IMG/VR virus record: IMGVR_UViG_3300037156_000077
Span: 1-42,135 of that record
DNA: 42,135 nt
Origin: a virus
Reading direction: 5' to 3' (one strand)
Shown here: positions 1-6,900 of the stretch, piece after piece
Layout: each line of letters begins with the position of its first letter
Position numbering within the stretch: position 1 is the stretch's first letter
Translations under genes and position numbers: made by a program
The notes under the pieces: model-generated
Told to the model about the DNA's origin: nothing
What the model saw: only the letters and a program-made list of their open reading frames with translations
Database searches by the model: none

Positions 1-130
1 CCTTGTGCTGTTGCGCCCAATGCTGGCGTTTTGTGACGTTGAGGCTTGGCGTCCGGTAGTTTACCACCAGAGTTAAGGGTGATGAAAGCAGGCCCTGCGT
101 TGGGGAAGAGTTCGCGGAGTTCGTTGGCAT
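1..130 (-). CDS. RusA-like Holliday junction resolvase, N-terminal part (continues at 42119)
   Basis: This is the 5' part of a gene that runs off the left end and continues at the right end of the circular contig. ATG at 130 is preceded by AGGAGGTGA, one of the few strong Shine-Dalgarno sites in the window, and directly follows the stop of the previous gene. Read from ATG, the frame gives a RusA-like N-terminus, with TLVVNYRTPSLNVTK followed by RQHWAQQHKEQSKAF. The catalytic half (PLDPDN, KDLLDGL) lies in a different frame, so the gene seems frameshifted. The alternative start TTG at 132 would put the N-terminus in the catalytic frame, but gives a less RusA-like beginning. RusA enzymes resolve Holliday junctions, which fits the neighbouring recET-type genes. 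Confidence 0.55.
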   Translation of the reverse strand, partial: MPTNSANSSPTQGLLSSPLTLVVNYRTPSLNVTKRQHWAQQHK

Positions 131-424
131 TCAAGAATCACCTCCTGCAAGGGCTTCTTTGGCCGCTTTGAAATGCTCAATTTCCATATTTGCCTCTGTT
201 GGACACCCGCAGTCCAGCCCATAAACAACACCGGATTTTGGCACCTTGCCACGGCCATTCATAAGGCTCGCACCGAACTTCGCGAAAGGCTCCAGCGCCT
301 CGCGCATCTTCTCGCCGCGTTCGAGGGCGGCGAGAATTGAAGCGGCATGTTCTGGATTCGCCCAAAACTGGCCATGGACAGCTACCACATTCTTGATTTC
401 GCGGATTAGTTCGCTCGTTTTCAT
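131..424 (-). CDS. Hypothetical protein, 97 aa
   Basis: I do not recognise this protein. It starts MKTSELIREIKN and contains the stretch ERGEKMREALEPFAKFG, which resembles the short EALE segments of many small phage proteins in recombination operons. A CGC motif sits near the middle. The ATG at 424 is chosen over a TTG at 448 because it is a normal start and avoids overlap with the upstream gene. It lies between the SSB-like gene and the RusA-like gene in the same leftward run, and its stop is followed at once by the RusA ATG. Confidence 0.65.
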   Translation of the reverse strand: MKTSELIREIKNVVAVHGQFWANPEHAASILAALERGEKMREALEPFAKFGASLMNGRGKVPKSGVVYGLDCGCPTEANMEIEHFKAAKEALAGGDS

Positions 425-444
425 TGTGCTTCGTGTTGGGGTGA

Positions 445-930
445 TCAAAACGGGATATTTTCGTCTTCGAGTGGCGCGGCTTCGTTGATACCGACATGAC
501 GCGAGCCGGGAGCAGGATCACCGCCAGACAGTCGGGCGACCCGCTGAAGGAATCCGCCCACGTCGGAGGTGCCAGTGCTGCCAATCGGCAGATTCAGCCA
601 CTTCACTTTCGGTGTGTGGATGACCTTGCCGGAGTTGGTCGTGTAGTCTTCCAACTCCACCACGATAGAGCAGCGGGTACGCGGGAAGGGTTGACCGTTC
701 GCCAGCGCCTTGAAGTCGCCGTTAAATCCGAAAACTTTGTCCAGCGTCTCGATTGCCTTGTCATAGGTTTTCGAGGTCAGCCAGACAGTGTGCTGGATAG
801 TGTCGCCGTCATCGGTGAGCAGGTCCAGAAGCAGGCCGTCGCTGCCGTTTTTGGACGTGGTGAACATGGCCGTCAAATCCTGCGGAAAGACGAGCGTTGC
901 ATTGAATGTGCCGGGGCGATTAAGGATCAT
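445..930 (-). CDS. Single-stranded DNA-binding-like protein (DUF669-like)
   Basis: A 161-aa protein starting MILNRPGTFNATLVFPQD. The beta-rich body and the line LSSKTYDKAI-like segment (WLTSKTYDKAIETLD) resemble the DUF669 type of phage protein that accompanies recombinases. The C-terminus is acidic and ends EDENIPF, very close to the DDDIPF tip that SSB proteins use to recruit partners. It sits directly downstream of the RecE-like nuclease and RecT genes. Function is inferred from the tail and the context; the OB fold itself cannot be proved by eye. Confidence 0.6.
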   Translation of the reverse strand: MILNRPGTFNATLVFPQDLTAMFTTSKNGSDGLLLDLLTDDGDTIQHTVWLTSKTYDKAIETLDKVFGFNGDFKALANGQPFPRTRCSIVVELEDYTTNSGKVIHTPKVKWLNLPIGSTGTSDVGGFLQRVARLSGGDPAPGSRHVGINEAAPLEDENIPF

Positions 931-940
931 AGTGGGTGTG

Positions 941-1702
941 TTATTCGTTGGTGGTTGAGAGTTCGATTTCGCGCCACTTGGGCACGTCCAAAACATTGAT
1001 GCCGGGGAATCCTGGCCATTGGTTTGTCTCGCGGCACTTGGCGACGATGGACAAGGCACGCTTCAGCTTCTCCGAACCGCTGGCGATGAGTTGCGCGGAC
1101 GGCGTGTAGCAGGCGACAGCGAACGGCGCAGAGGATTCCACGGTGATCCATCCGCACCAGATTTCCGGGTTCACAAGCTCGCGGTACAAGGCAATCTGAA
1201 GGTCATAGTCCAAGTCTTGGACCTTCCGCAGAAACGCGCCTGGGCTGGCGTCTTGAGTCGTCTTGAGGTCTGCAAGGATTGAATCGCTGTGCGAGTCGAT
1301 CAGTGCCTTACATCCAAGCCCGTGAACCGTGCCGAACTTGGCAACCTCGCGGTGGCGGCAGTCTTCCAACATCCTCCGTGCGTCCTTGTGGCAGTCGATA
1401 GCCTCAGCCATTCCGAGCACGGCGTTGTAATCGTCGTGGCTCAGAATGTCCAAGGTCTGCTCTGCCTTCCACGCCTTGCCTTCCTTCGTGGCAAAACTCA
1501 TGTCCTGCGGCTTCTGAACTGCGAGCGTTGCCAGCGCCACGCCTTCCAGAATGACGCTATGGGCGAGAGTGCCAAGTAGCATGGTGGGCGTCTGCTCGCG
1601 CTTTGTGGCGAGTGCCGCCTGATAGTGAAGGGGCGACTTCAGCGCGGCCTTCAGCGTGCTGAAGTTGATGCCGGGAGCCTTGCGATATTCGGCGGTCGTC
1701 AT
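941..1702 (-). CDS. RecE-like exonuclease (PD-(D/E)XK family)
   Basis: A 253-aa protein starting MTTAEYRKAPGINFSTLKAA. Motifs expected of the RecE/exonuclease VIII type occur in order: SPLHYQAAL, LLGTLAHSVILE with His48, an Asp in CKALIDS (about 136), ADLKTT (Asp145, Lys147) and the helix DYDLQIALYRE with Gln169 and Tyr173. These give the PD-(D/E)XK active site that degrades one strand of duplex DNA from ends. The ATG at 1702 overlaps the stop of recT (ATGA). The pair would make a phage single-strand annealing recombination system. Confidence 0.85.
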   Translation of the reverse strand: MTTAEYRKAPGINFSTLKAALKSPLHYQAALATKREQTPTMLLGTLAHSVILEGVALATLAVQKPQDMSFATKEGKAWKAEQTLDILSHDDYNAVLGMAEAIDCHKDARRMLEDCRHREVAKFGTVHGLGCKALIDSHSDSILADLKTTQDASPGAFLRKVQDLDYDLQIALYRELVNPEIWCGWITVESSAPFAVACYTPSAQLIASGSEKLKRALSIVAKCRETNQWPGFPGINVLDVPKWREIELSTTNE

Positions 1703-2658
1703 CACTTGCGCCCTCCCTTCGCTGCGGTCATGGCAGCTTCCATGGCTGGCCACTGATCAAGAGCAAGCTGGAGAGTGTCGTCACTCTGGTTGCCAAAGGT
1801 ATCGCCTGCGATGGTTTCGCCGTTCGCCACCATCACAGCAACGAACTCTTCAGGTGTGAAGCCGCCAGCTTCCAGCCGCGCCACCACAGAATCAAACTGC
1901 GGGCTGTTCGCGAGGCTTGAATCGTTTTCCTCTGGAGCCATCAGCGCGGCGGGCATCGGAGTCGCGGCTTGCTTCACCTGCCGGGAGGTCGTCGTGAACT
2001 CCACAACGTCACCTTCAACGTCCACGGCATCGCGGAACTCAGCGGACAAGGGGAGCCACTTGGACAGTCGGCGGAAGGCCGTCTTCTTCGCCATCTCGTT
2101 GTAATCCGTCACCCATGGCCCCGACTGCCCAGCCTTGGACCGTTTGCGGATGCCGTCGATTTCGTCCTTGGTCATTACAGCAAAGAACCGCTCGCCGGTC
2201 TTGGTCTGCGCCATGGCATAGGCCGCATACATCGCGCCGCGTGGTTTACGCCAGTCGATGCTATGAGTAGTCACCTCGCCCATGTCGTAAACAAAGGCGT
2301 CATTTTCACACACGATGTCCGCGTGCAGCTTGGCGATCAGGCCGGAGCGTAACGCGAGTTCTGCGATACCTTTCCAGTCGAGAATCAGCGTGCAGGTGTT
2401 GCCGTAGGGGATCAAATGCGCCCGCCGTCCGTCAGGTTCAAGGCCCATAGCGGAGAGGTCAAGTAGGCACTTGAAAAAGCTCTCCTGGGTGCAGTCTGCC
2501 AGCTTTGGAGTGCGGGTGAGCGCGGTAATTGCCACGCGGCAGAACCGTTCAGGCGTGAGGTGTTTCGGAAGCGCCAGGGCGAATTGCTGGCGCATTTTCT
2601 CGCTGGAAAGAATGCCTTTAAGCGAGGTCGGTTGCTGGGTCTGGATTTGTTCGGACAT
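1702..2658 (-). CDS. recT: RecT-like single-strand annealing protein
   Basis: A 318-aa protein with the RecT signature FFKCLLDLSAMGLEPDGRR at residues 61-79, followed by HLIPYGNTCTLILDWKGIAELALRSG in two parts. Length and order match the RecT/Redbeta superfamily, which coats single strands made by the partner exonuclease and anneals homologous DNA. Its stop overlaps the start of the RecE-like gene, so translation is probably coupled. The leader (AACACAACATC before ATG) has no Shine-Dalgarno site. Acidic and Pro/Ala-rich stretches near residues 235-255 look like a linker. Confidence 0.9.
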   Translation of the reverse strand: MSEQIQTQQPTSLKGILSSEKMRQQFALALPKHLTPERFCRVAITALTRTPKLADCTQESFFKCLLDLSAMGLEPDGRRAHLIPYGNTCTLILDWKGIAELALRSGLIAKLHADIVCENDAFVYDMGEVTTHSIDWRKPRGAMYAAYAMAQTKTGERFFAVMTKDEIDGIRKRSKAGQSGPWVTDYNEMAKKTAFRRLSKWLPLSAEFRDAVDVEGDVVEFTTTSRQVKQAATPMPAALMAPEENDSSLANSPQFDSVVARLEAGGFTPEEFVAVMVANGETIAGDTFGNQSDDTLQLALDQWPAMEAAMTAAKGGRK

Positions 2659-2674
2659 GATGTTGTGTTACTGG

Positions 2675-3805
2675 TTAGATTTTGTCGGCGGCGACTTCCA
2701 CGCGAAGGGCAAGGGCTTCGATTGCGTCCCTGATAGCCGTGACCATCGGGGCGGCTTTGCGGCTGGTGAGGGCCGGGATTTCAAGGGCGCGGATGGCGGC
2801 AGCGAGTGCTGCCAGCTTTTCCTTGTCGGGAGCAGCAGCAGCGCGGTCAGATTCCTGCTGTTTGGCGAGTTCCTTCGCTGCCTGCGCGGCCTCTCGATCA
2901 GCCTTCTCTTTGCGGGCGGTCTCTTCGATGTGCTGCGCACGCTGCCGCTCCTTCTCCAAAAGATTGGCAGCAACGCGAGCCGCTGCCGCCTTCTCTTCGC
3001 GCTCCTTGGCGAGAACGGCTTCAGCCTCGGCTTTGATTTTGGCCTCCCGCTCGTCGGCTTCCTTCTTGAGCTTCGCGGCAGCGGCGTTTGCGGCGTCCTG
3101 CTGGCGCTTCAGTTCAGCGGCAGCGGCCTCGCGCTCTTTCTGCGCAGCGGCCTCCCGCTCGTCGGCTTCCTTCTTGAGACGGGCGTTCTCAGCCGCGATG
3201 CGCAGGCGCTCCGCTTCATCAGCGAGGCGCTTTTCTTCGGCAATGCGTTCCAGTTCGGCCTTTTCATCGGCTTCACGCTTGGCTCGGGCAGCACGGATCT
3301 CGGCGAGGTCTTTCTGTTCGGCCACGTAGCGATCAAACTCCGCATCGGTGAGTATGGCCAGATTCGGCGGGAGCAGCGTTTCTGCCGTGATGATGCCGGT
3401 CAGGGCTTCCATACGCACGGCCTTGACCGATTCCAACCGTGCAGCTTCAGCGCGTTCCGCTGCCGTCTCAATTTCTTTCAGTCGAGCCTCTTCTTGAGTG
3501 ATGTCGTAGGTCAACGCGGCGGCAAGGCCGTCGATGGCTTTGCCCTTCTTGAGTGACGCCTCTTTTAGAGCCTTGCGAGTGCGCTCTATCTCGGTGCGGA
3601 CCGGGACAAGATCATTGCGAGCACGGAAAGCGGCCTTGGGGTCAGACGTGACGGCGCTTGCGGCCTTCATGCGCTTTTGAATATTTTCCCAGAGTGGCAC
3701 ATAGCCAGAGGTGATGCTCTCGCGCTCGCTGGGGTCGGTGATCTCCTTGGTGGAGTTTGCAACGATGATTTCAAATGTCGGTTCTTCGATGGTGTTGGTA
3801 TTCAT
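2675..3805 (-). CDS. Long coiled-coil protein of the recombination operon, 376 aa
   Basis: The first 60 residues are unremarkable (MNTNTIEEPTFEIIVANS), followed by a helical region. From about residue 160 to 330 the protein is almost entirely Ala, Glu, Lys and Arg in heptad-like order (AELERIAEEKRLADEAERLR), a long coiled coil. The last 45 residues form a separate Ala/Leu-rich helix. It is the first gene before recT, 16 bases apart. Similar coiled-coil proteins often sit beside recE/recT pairs in phages, but I cannot assign a biochemical role. Confidence 0.8.
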   Translation of the reverse strand: MNTNTIEEPTFEIIVANSTKEITDPSERESITSGYVPLWENIQKRMKAASAVTSDPKAAFRARNDLVPVRTEIERTRKALKEASLKKGKAIDGLAAALTYDITQEEARLKEIETAAERAEAARLESVKAVRMEALTGIITAETLLPPNLAILTDAEFDRYVAEQKDLAEIRAARAKREADEKAELERIAEEKRLADEAERLRIAAENARLKKEADEREAAAQKEREAAAAELKRQQDAANAAAAKLKKEADEREAKIKAEAEAVLAKEREEKAAAARVAANLLEKERQRAQHIEETARKEKADREAAQAAKELAKQQESDRAAAAPDKEKLAALAAAIRALEIPALTSRKAAPMVTAIRDAIEALALRVEVAADKI

Positions 3806-3846
3806 GGGGAATGGTTACTGAATTTTGCGTCTGCGGATGATGGCCG

Positions 3847-3978
3847 TTAGCGATTGAGAACAAAGAGAAGGACAACGCCCGCGACAAAGCCGACGAGTGG
3901 CCAGAGACGGCGGGAGAGTTTATTTACCTCGCCGGGGAGGATCAAAGGCAGGTCTTCGGTGAGGAATGGGGAGCGCAT
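3847..3978 (-). CDS. Small membrane protein with LPGEVNK motif, 43 aa
   Basis: Starts MRSPFLTEDLPLILPGEVNK and ends in one hydrophobic segment (LWPLVGFVAGVVLLFVLNR). A second copy of the same design lies at 4982-5128, sharing PL(I/V)LPGEVNK, a basic stretch and then a membrane helix. The shared motif supports real coding despite the length. A cytoplasmic N-terminus and a single C-terminal anchor are inferred. Function unknown. Confidence 0.65.
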   Translation of the reverse strand: MRSPFLTEDLPLILPGEVNKLSRRLWPLVGFVAGVVLLFVLNR

Positions 3979-3982
3979 GGAG

Positions 3983-4162
3983 TTAGTTAGGCTCAATCGT
4001 TGAGAAGCACAGAATGAGGCCATAGATGCCCACGCAAACAGCACCAGCGAAACACCCTCCTGATATGCCGTAGAGGATGTTGGCCCCGGTTACAGCCAGG
4101 CCGAATGACAGGGCCAATAGAATCAGGCCGATGATGATGCGTTTTTCAGGTGATAGCTTCAT
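3983..4162 (-). CDS. Two-helix membrane protein, 59 aa
   Basis: Starts MKLSPEKRIIIGLILLALSF and reads on through a second hydrophobic segment (CFAGAVCVGIYGLILCF), ending in STIEPN. Two predicted transmembrane helices with a short Gly/Asn loop. The A/C-rich leader CACCAAAACATAC before ATG matches other genes of this phage. Stop and the next ATG are four bases apart. No function can be assigned; a holin is possible but the lysis-type genes are elsewhere. Confidence 0.65.
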   Translation of the reverse strand: MKLSPEKRIIIGLILLALSFGLAVTGANILYGISGGCFAGAVCVGIYGLILCFSTIEPN

Positions 4163-4177
4163 GTATGTTTTGGTGAG

Positions 4178-4429
4178 TTACTCGTTCTCTGCGATAGGCC
4201 CGCAGTGGCAGTCTTTGCTGTGCATGGCGTGGCAGCAGGCGCACCACGGCGTAGGGTCTTCGTCTTCGTCGTCTGTCTCTTCTTCCGGATCGTCTTGAAC
4301 CTTGCCGGTGCCGTTGCAGTCCTCGCAGCGGTGAGCCAGAGTCGCGCCTTGCTCGCAGTAGGAGCATGAGCCGTGGCACCACTTGCAGCGCCTTGGCTCT
4401 GGCTCGAAATGCTCGTCGTCTTCACGCAT
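4178..4429 (-). CDS. Cysteine-rich zinc-binding protein, 83 aa
   Basis: Contains several CxxC units: CKWCHGSCSYC, then CEDCNGTG, then CACCHAMHSKDCHCG. The CxxCxGxG form is that of the DnaJ zinc-binding repeats, but there is no J domain. An acidic linker (DDPEEETDDEDEDP) divides the two metal-binding halves. The ATG at 4429 overlaps the end of the preceding gene by eight bases. A small adaptor binding protein or RNA is possible; no function is established. Confidence 0.65.
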   Translation of the reverse strand: MREDDEHFEPEPRRCKWCHGSCSYCEQGATLAHRCEDCNGTGKVQDDPEEETDDEDEDPTPWCACCHAMHSKDCHCGPIAENE

Positions 4430-4856
4430 CTGGAGCGGGCTTGGAGCAGGGTTTCCAGTCTTCGCCTGGGCGCTTGATGAGCCAGCCATCGGCCAGCAGA
4501 TCGAATGGGAGTCGCTCAATAGTGTCGGCATTTACATACTCAATTCCGAGCATCTCAACTGCCGTTACCATAGCCCATACGCCATCACGCCATTCCTCAC
4601 GCTTGATACAAGACAGTGGCACCACATCCCCAGCCTCCAGAGGGACGAGGCGCGGAGTTGGACGAATGCGGTAGTCATAAAGGAGGCTATTCCATTTGGG
4701 GTTGTCCGTGGTTACCCAATTGGTATTCCCTTTGTGATAATACTGAATCACCCCTCCCCTCGCGTGAGCTTCTTTAAGAGCCTTGTATGGATCATCCTCG
4801 GCCTCAAGGCCCTTGATGATAGCTTGAAGACTATTTATAACGATTGATTTGTTCAT
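4422..4856 (-). CDS. Hypothetical protein sharing a domain with the 302-aa protein at 40589-41497
   Basis: A 144-aa protein. Residues from about 65 onward (RIRPTPRLVPLEAGDVVPLS) match a block in the protein at 40589-41497 (PSPRLVPLGAGDVPPGSV), including the underlying DNA near 4622-4660 and 41028-41066. The start MNKSIVINSLQAII overlaps the stop of the 41-aa gene (ATGA), with AGGATTAAACC upstream. The N-terminal part (ALKEAHARGGVIQYY, then a Trp-rich patch) looks like small phage proteins of accessory regions. Function unknown. Confidence 0.7.
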   Translation of the reverse strand: MNKSIVINSLQAIIKGLEAEDDPYKALKEAHARGGVIQYYHKGNTNWVTTDNPKWNSLLYDYRIRPTPRLVPLEAGDVVPLSCIKREEWRDGVWAMVTAVEMLGIEYVNADTIERLPFDLLADGWLIKRPGEDWKPCSKPAPDA

Positions 4857-4978
4857 GGTTTAATCCTTTGAGGTTGCGAGGGCGAGGGCGGCGTGGGCTT
4901 CGTCCACCTGGAGCGGACGGCCTTTTGCATCGGCACCGCTTCGGATGCCCTGCGCATGAGTTCTGCGATGCTGGTCAT
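4853..4978 (-). CDS. Short hypothetical protein, 41 aa
   Basis: Starts MTSIAELMRRASEAVPMQKA; the C-terminus is basic and Pro-rich. It is kept because it starts four bases after one gene's stop and its stop overlaps the next gene's ATG (ATGA), so it fills an otherwise empty slot in a compact run. GGAG lies about ten bases upstream. No function recognised. Confidence 0.5.
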   Translation of the reverse strand: MTSIAELMRRASEAVPMQKAVRSRWTKPTPPSPSQPQRIKP

Positions 4979-4981
4979 GGG

Positions 4982-5128
4982 TCAGCGGCTCCAAAGGATT
5001 GCGGCGAGTAAGGCAAGCCCTGCGAGGAAGGGGAGCAAGGGGAGAAGCAAGCGCCGCGTCTTGTTGACCTCGCCGGGGAGGACAAGGGGAGCGTCTGCAT
5101 CGAGAAAGAGGCGGATGGAGTGTTTCAT
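4982..5128 (-). CDS. Small membrane protein with LPGEVNK motif, 48 aa (paralogue of 3847-3978)
   Basis: Starts MKHSIRLFLDADAPLVLPGE, followed by VNKTRRL and a long hydrophobic segment (LPLLPFLAGLALLAAIL). It shares the PLxLPGEVNK core and layout with the protein at 3847-3978, which is strong evidence that both are genes. The two lie about 1 kb apart in one operon. Its start overlaps the stop of the gene upstream by four bases. Confidence 0.65.
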   Translation of the reverse strand: MKHSIRLFLDADAPLVLPGEVNKTRRLLLPLLPFLAGLALLAAILWSR

Positions 5129-5574
5129 GGTGCGGAGACGAGGTGAATGCCCTTGGATGAACCGCCGCGCATGTCGATCAGTTCGGATATGGCGTCTTTC
5201 TGCACATGGTCGCCGCTCGGTATGCGCGGCACGTCGTAATTGTCCTTGATGCCGGGAATGATGGCAGGCAATTCAGCGAGCCACAGTTCAACCCCCGCCC
5301 TGCCGTTGTGCTTAATGCTGGCATCCAGCAACGGCAGCGCGACTTCTGCGGGTGCGAGCATTGGGAACCACTTCAGCAGCCACGGCTTGCATTCTTCAGA
5401 GAAGCGCCCGAGTTGGTGGGTCATCGGTGAATCATCCGTCATCCAGCCAAGCAATTCATACAGAGCACCGATGCCGTTGCCGTCGTGCGTTGGTTTGGTT
5501 AGAAGCCTGCCAGTTGTGACCGTGAGCAAGTCACGGAGAGGGAAGGGTTTTGTTGGAATGTCGAGTGTTTTCAT
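5125..5574 (-). CDS. Conserved phage protein, DUF7736-like, 149 aa
   Basis: The N-terminus has the pattern LLTVTTGRLLTK followed by IGALYELLGWMTDDSPMTHQ, and then ECKPWLLKWFP, which I associate with a widespread small phage family (DUF7736). That family is found next to DNA-handling genes; no biochemical role is known. The C-terminal half (PLLDASIKHNGRAGVELWLA) is specific to this protein and may be a fused segment. ATGA overlap with the upstream gene. Confidence 0.7.
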   Translation of the reverse strand: MKTLDIPTKPFPLRDLLTVTTGRLLTKPTHDGNGIGALYELLGWMTDDSPMTHQLGRFSEECKPWLLKWFPMLAPAEVALPLLDASIKHNGRAGVELWLAELPAIIPGIKDNYDVPRIPSGDHVQKDAISELIDMRGGSSKGIHLVSAP

Positions 5575-5705
5575 GATTCGAGGTCGTCGTGGTCAGTGTC
5601 AGCAGAGATGCAGTTCCAGATAGTCAGCACGGCGGCGAAAATCAGCAGGCAGGTGATGATGGTTGCCAGCCAGAACAGCGGGCCGGAGGATAGGAGGTAG
5701 TTCAT
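5571..5705 (-). CDS. Single-pass membrane protein, 44 aa
   Basis: Starts MNYLLSSGPLFWLATIITCL and stays hydrophobic to about residue 30, then ends in an acidic tail (SADTDHDDLES). The stop overlaps the next ATG and the start overlaps the previous stop (ATGA at both ends), which supports real translation. Function unknown. Confidence 0.6.
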   Translation of the reverse strand: MNYLLSSGPLFWLATIITCLLIFAAVLTIWNCISADTDHDDLES

Positions 5706-5857
5706 ACAACCGCCCTCATCCAAGCCTTGACCCAGAACTTGGCAGACTTGATGTTGTGGTTTGCCCAGTCGCGACGACCAAGGCGGATGTACGCGATTGC
5801 CTGACGGATGCACCGCTCTACGCCGATCAGCGCCATTGTTCCGATGAAGGGTCTCAT
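5702..5857 (-). CDS. Small basic protein, 51 aa
   Basis: Starts MRPFIGTMALIGVERCIRQA; basic and aromatic (IRLGRRDWANHN, KFWVKAWMRAVV). It may be a short amphipathic helix pair. It overlaps both neighbours by ATGA, so the frame is set by the operon. No function recognised. Confidence 0.55.
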   Translation of the reverse strand: MRPFIGTMALIGVERCIRQAIAYIRLGRRDWANHNIKSAKFWVKAWMRAVV

Positions 5858-6015
5858 ACCTTCCCCCTTCCGCGCTTCGGGGTTGCGGGGGTGCTTGTTT
5901 CAAGCAATGCCGTGGCATGGCACTTCAGAGTGATGGTCCTGCTTTTGGCGTCTCGCTTCAACCTCGCCTTGAGCGAGGGAGCGACCGGAATATTTAGCTG
6001 TGGTATCGTGGCCAT
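5854..6015 (-). CDS. Putative ribbon-helix-helix regulator, 53 aa
   Basis: Starts MATIPQLNIPVAPSLKARLK. The pattern of a short beta strand (LNIPVAP), a helix (SLKARLKRDAKSR) and a second helix (TLKCHATALLE) is that of Arc/MetJ-type ribbon-helix-helix DNA binders. The tail is basic and disordered. It is the first gene of the early leftward run. A promoter-like pair is placed so that the transcript would start at or near the ATG, and a perfect 15-base palindrome overlaps the -35 box. Autoregulation is inferred, not shown. Confidence 0.5.
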   Translation of the reverse strand: MATIPQLNIPVAPSLKARLKRDAKSRTITLKCHATALLETSTPATPKRGRGKV

Positions 6016-6021
6016 GGGTGG

Positions 6022-6049
6022 ATATTGGCAGGATTGAACGAGCCGTCAA
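6022..6049 (-). promoter_or_regulatory. Candidate early promoter, TTGACG-16-CAATAT
   Basis: On the minus strand a TTGACG box (6049-6044) and CAATAT (6027-6022) are 16 bases apart, the spacing seen at the other promoter-like pairs in this window. The -10 match is weak. The ATG of the putative regulator begins only six bases after it, so a transcript from here would be nearly leaderless. Confidence 0.35.
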
Positions 6050-6063
6050 GATATTTAATATCT
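6049..6063. promoter_or_regulatory. Operator-like palindrome
   Basis: AGATATTTAATATCT is a perfect inverted repeat of seven bases around one central base. It touches the TTGACG box and lies 34 bases before the start of the putative ribbon-helix-helix gene. It is A/T-rich in an otherwise G/C-rich area. A repressor site is inferred. Confidence 0.4.
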
Positions 6064-6083
6064 ATTTTTCTTGACTCGCCGCA

Positions 6084-6230
6084 GTGGCGCAGGCGCTGCA
6101 CAACTGCCAGGACTGCCGGCAGCCGTGTCCGGCTTCGGCGGTGCGCTGCAGGAAGTGCCGGCAGTCGCACAGTCGCGACAAGGCGGCGCGTTATGCGGCA
6201 GCCAAGGCGCAGGGATTGTGCCCGCGCTGG
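6084..6230 (+). pseudogene. Truncated zinc-ribbon protein fragment
   Basis: From GTG at 6084 the plus strand reads a convincing small zinc ribbon: NCQDCRQPC, then RCRKCRQSH, then AARYAAAKAQGLCPR. Two CxxC pairs and the Ala/Lys helix are typical of small phage zinc proteins. After GLCPR, where a further Cys pair would be expected, the reading becomes senseless and an ERF-like frame begins. It faces the opposite way from all surrounding genes. I read it as a fragment brought in by recombination. Confidence 0.5.
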
Positions 6231-6348
6231 CCAAGAACAAGCCCGTCACTGATCGCAACGGCAAGCTGATGTACGAGTACGCGCCGCTGGATAGCATTGT
6301 CAGGCAGGTGCGCGACCTGCTCACCCAGCACGGGTTCAGCTATCTGCT
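6230..6348 (+). pseudogene. Fragment of an ERF-type recombinase
   Basis: In another plus-strand frame, LAKNKPVTDRNGKLMYEYAP is followed by LDSIVRQVRDLLTQHGFSYLL. This is the recognisable core of ERF single-strand annealing proteins (K..Y.PLd.Iv..v...L..hGfs). The N-terminus and most of the C-terminus are missing: before it lies the zinc-ribbon fragment and after it the 3' end of the minus-strand gene at 6349. The phage has its own recT, so this is probably a recombination relic or an assembly chimera. Confidence 0.55.
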
Positions 6349-6900
6349 TCATACAGCAATCGTGACCGTGACCATGCCGTCCGTCTCAACCTGGAGCGCG
6401 GCAGCAACTCCCGGCGAAAGGTCAACGATCCGGCCCGTGTCGGAGTTCGGGCCCCAATCGACTCCGAAGACCTTCACGGCGGGAATCTCTGGCCGCTTCG
6501 GATTCGAGATCAGCACCGGGTTCGTCTTCAGCCATTGGCGCGATGTGGTGACGGGAAGGCAAACACCAAGGCCGGGCTTCAGAGCGCTCTTGCTGGCGTC
6601 TGAGTAGGCCCAGCGCATGGCGCAATAGAACGCGGCGGGATTGAGCCTGCGAGCGGTGCCAGTGGTGTTGGCGGGCTGCTGTGGCAGGAACAGGCCAGGG
6701 GGAGCGCCGGTAATCTTCGGTTCATCGTACATCGCGAGGTCTTCGTCTGGACCCACGCCTTCATCACGCGGACCCCCAAAGGTGCTACACTTGCCGGTGA
6801 TCTGGAATGGGGTGCTCATGGTGTCTTTCGTGAAGATGTTGTATCGGTGGTATTCGGCGCGGAACTGGAGCCAGTTTTGGAGGTCGCTCCACGAGTTCAT
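6349..6900 (-). CDS. Double-psi beta-barrel (RlpA-like) protein, putative lysis enzyme
   Basis: A 183-aa protein. CSTFGGPRDEGVGPDEDLA near residue 37 and VDWGPNSDTGRIVDLSPGVA near residue 145 are the two halves of a double-psi beta-barrel of the RlpA/expansin type, which act on peptidoglycan. It lies at the end of the lysis-type cassette. The start at 6900 overlaps the previous stop; an internal ATG (MSTPFQITG, residue 28) with the leader AAGACACC is an alternative. The 3' end abuts the foreign island but ends naturally (VTVTIAV). Confidence 0.65.
   Translation of the reverse strand: MNSWSDLQNWLQFRAEYHRYNIFTKDTMSTPFQITGKCSTFGGPRDEGVGPDEDLAMYDEPKITGAPPGLFLPQQPANTTGTARRLNPAAFYCAMRWAYSDASKSALKPGLGVCLPVTTSRQWLKTNPVLISNPKRPEIPAVKVFGVDWGPNSDTGRIVDLSPGVAAALQVETDGMVTVTIAV

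Noticed and set aside
73-258. 61-codon minus-strand frame near the left end
   Set aside because: It overlaps the 97-aa gene and the RusA-like start in a third frame, without any recognisable feature.
2682-3329. Ser/Arg/Ala-rich plus-strand frame of 215 codons
   Set aside because: It is the antisense of the coiled-coil gene, whose Ala/Glu/Lys codons produce long open frames on the other strand.
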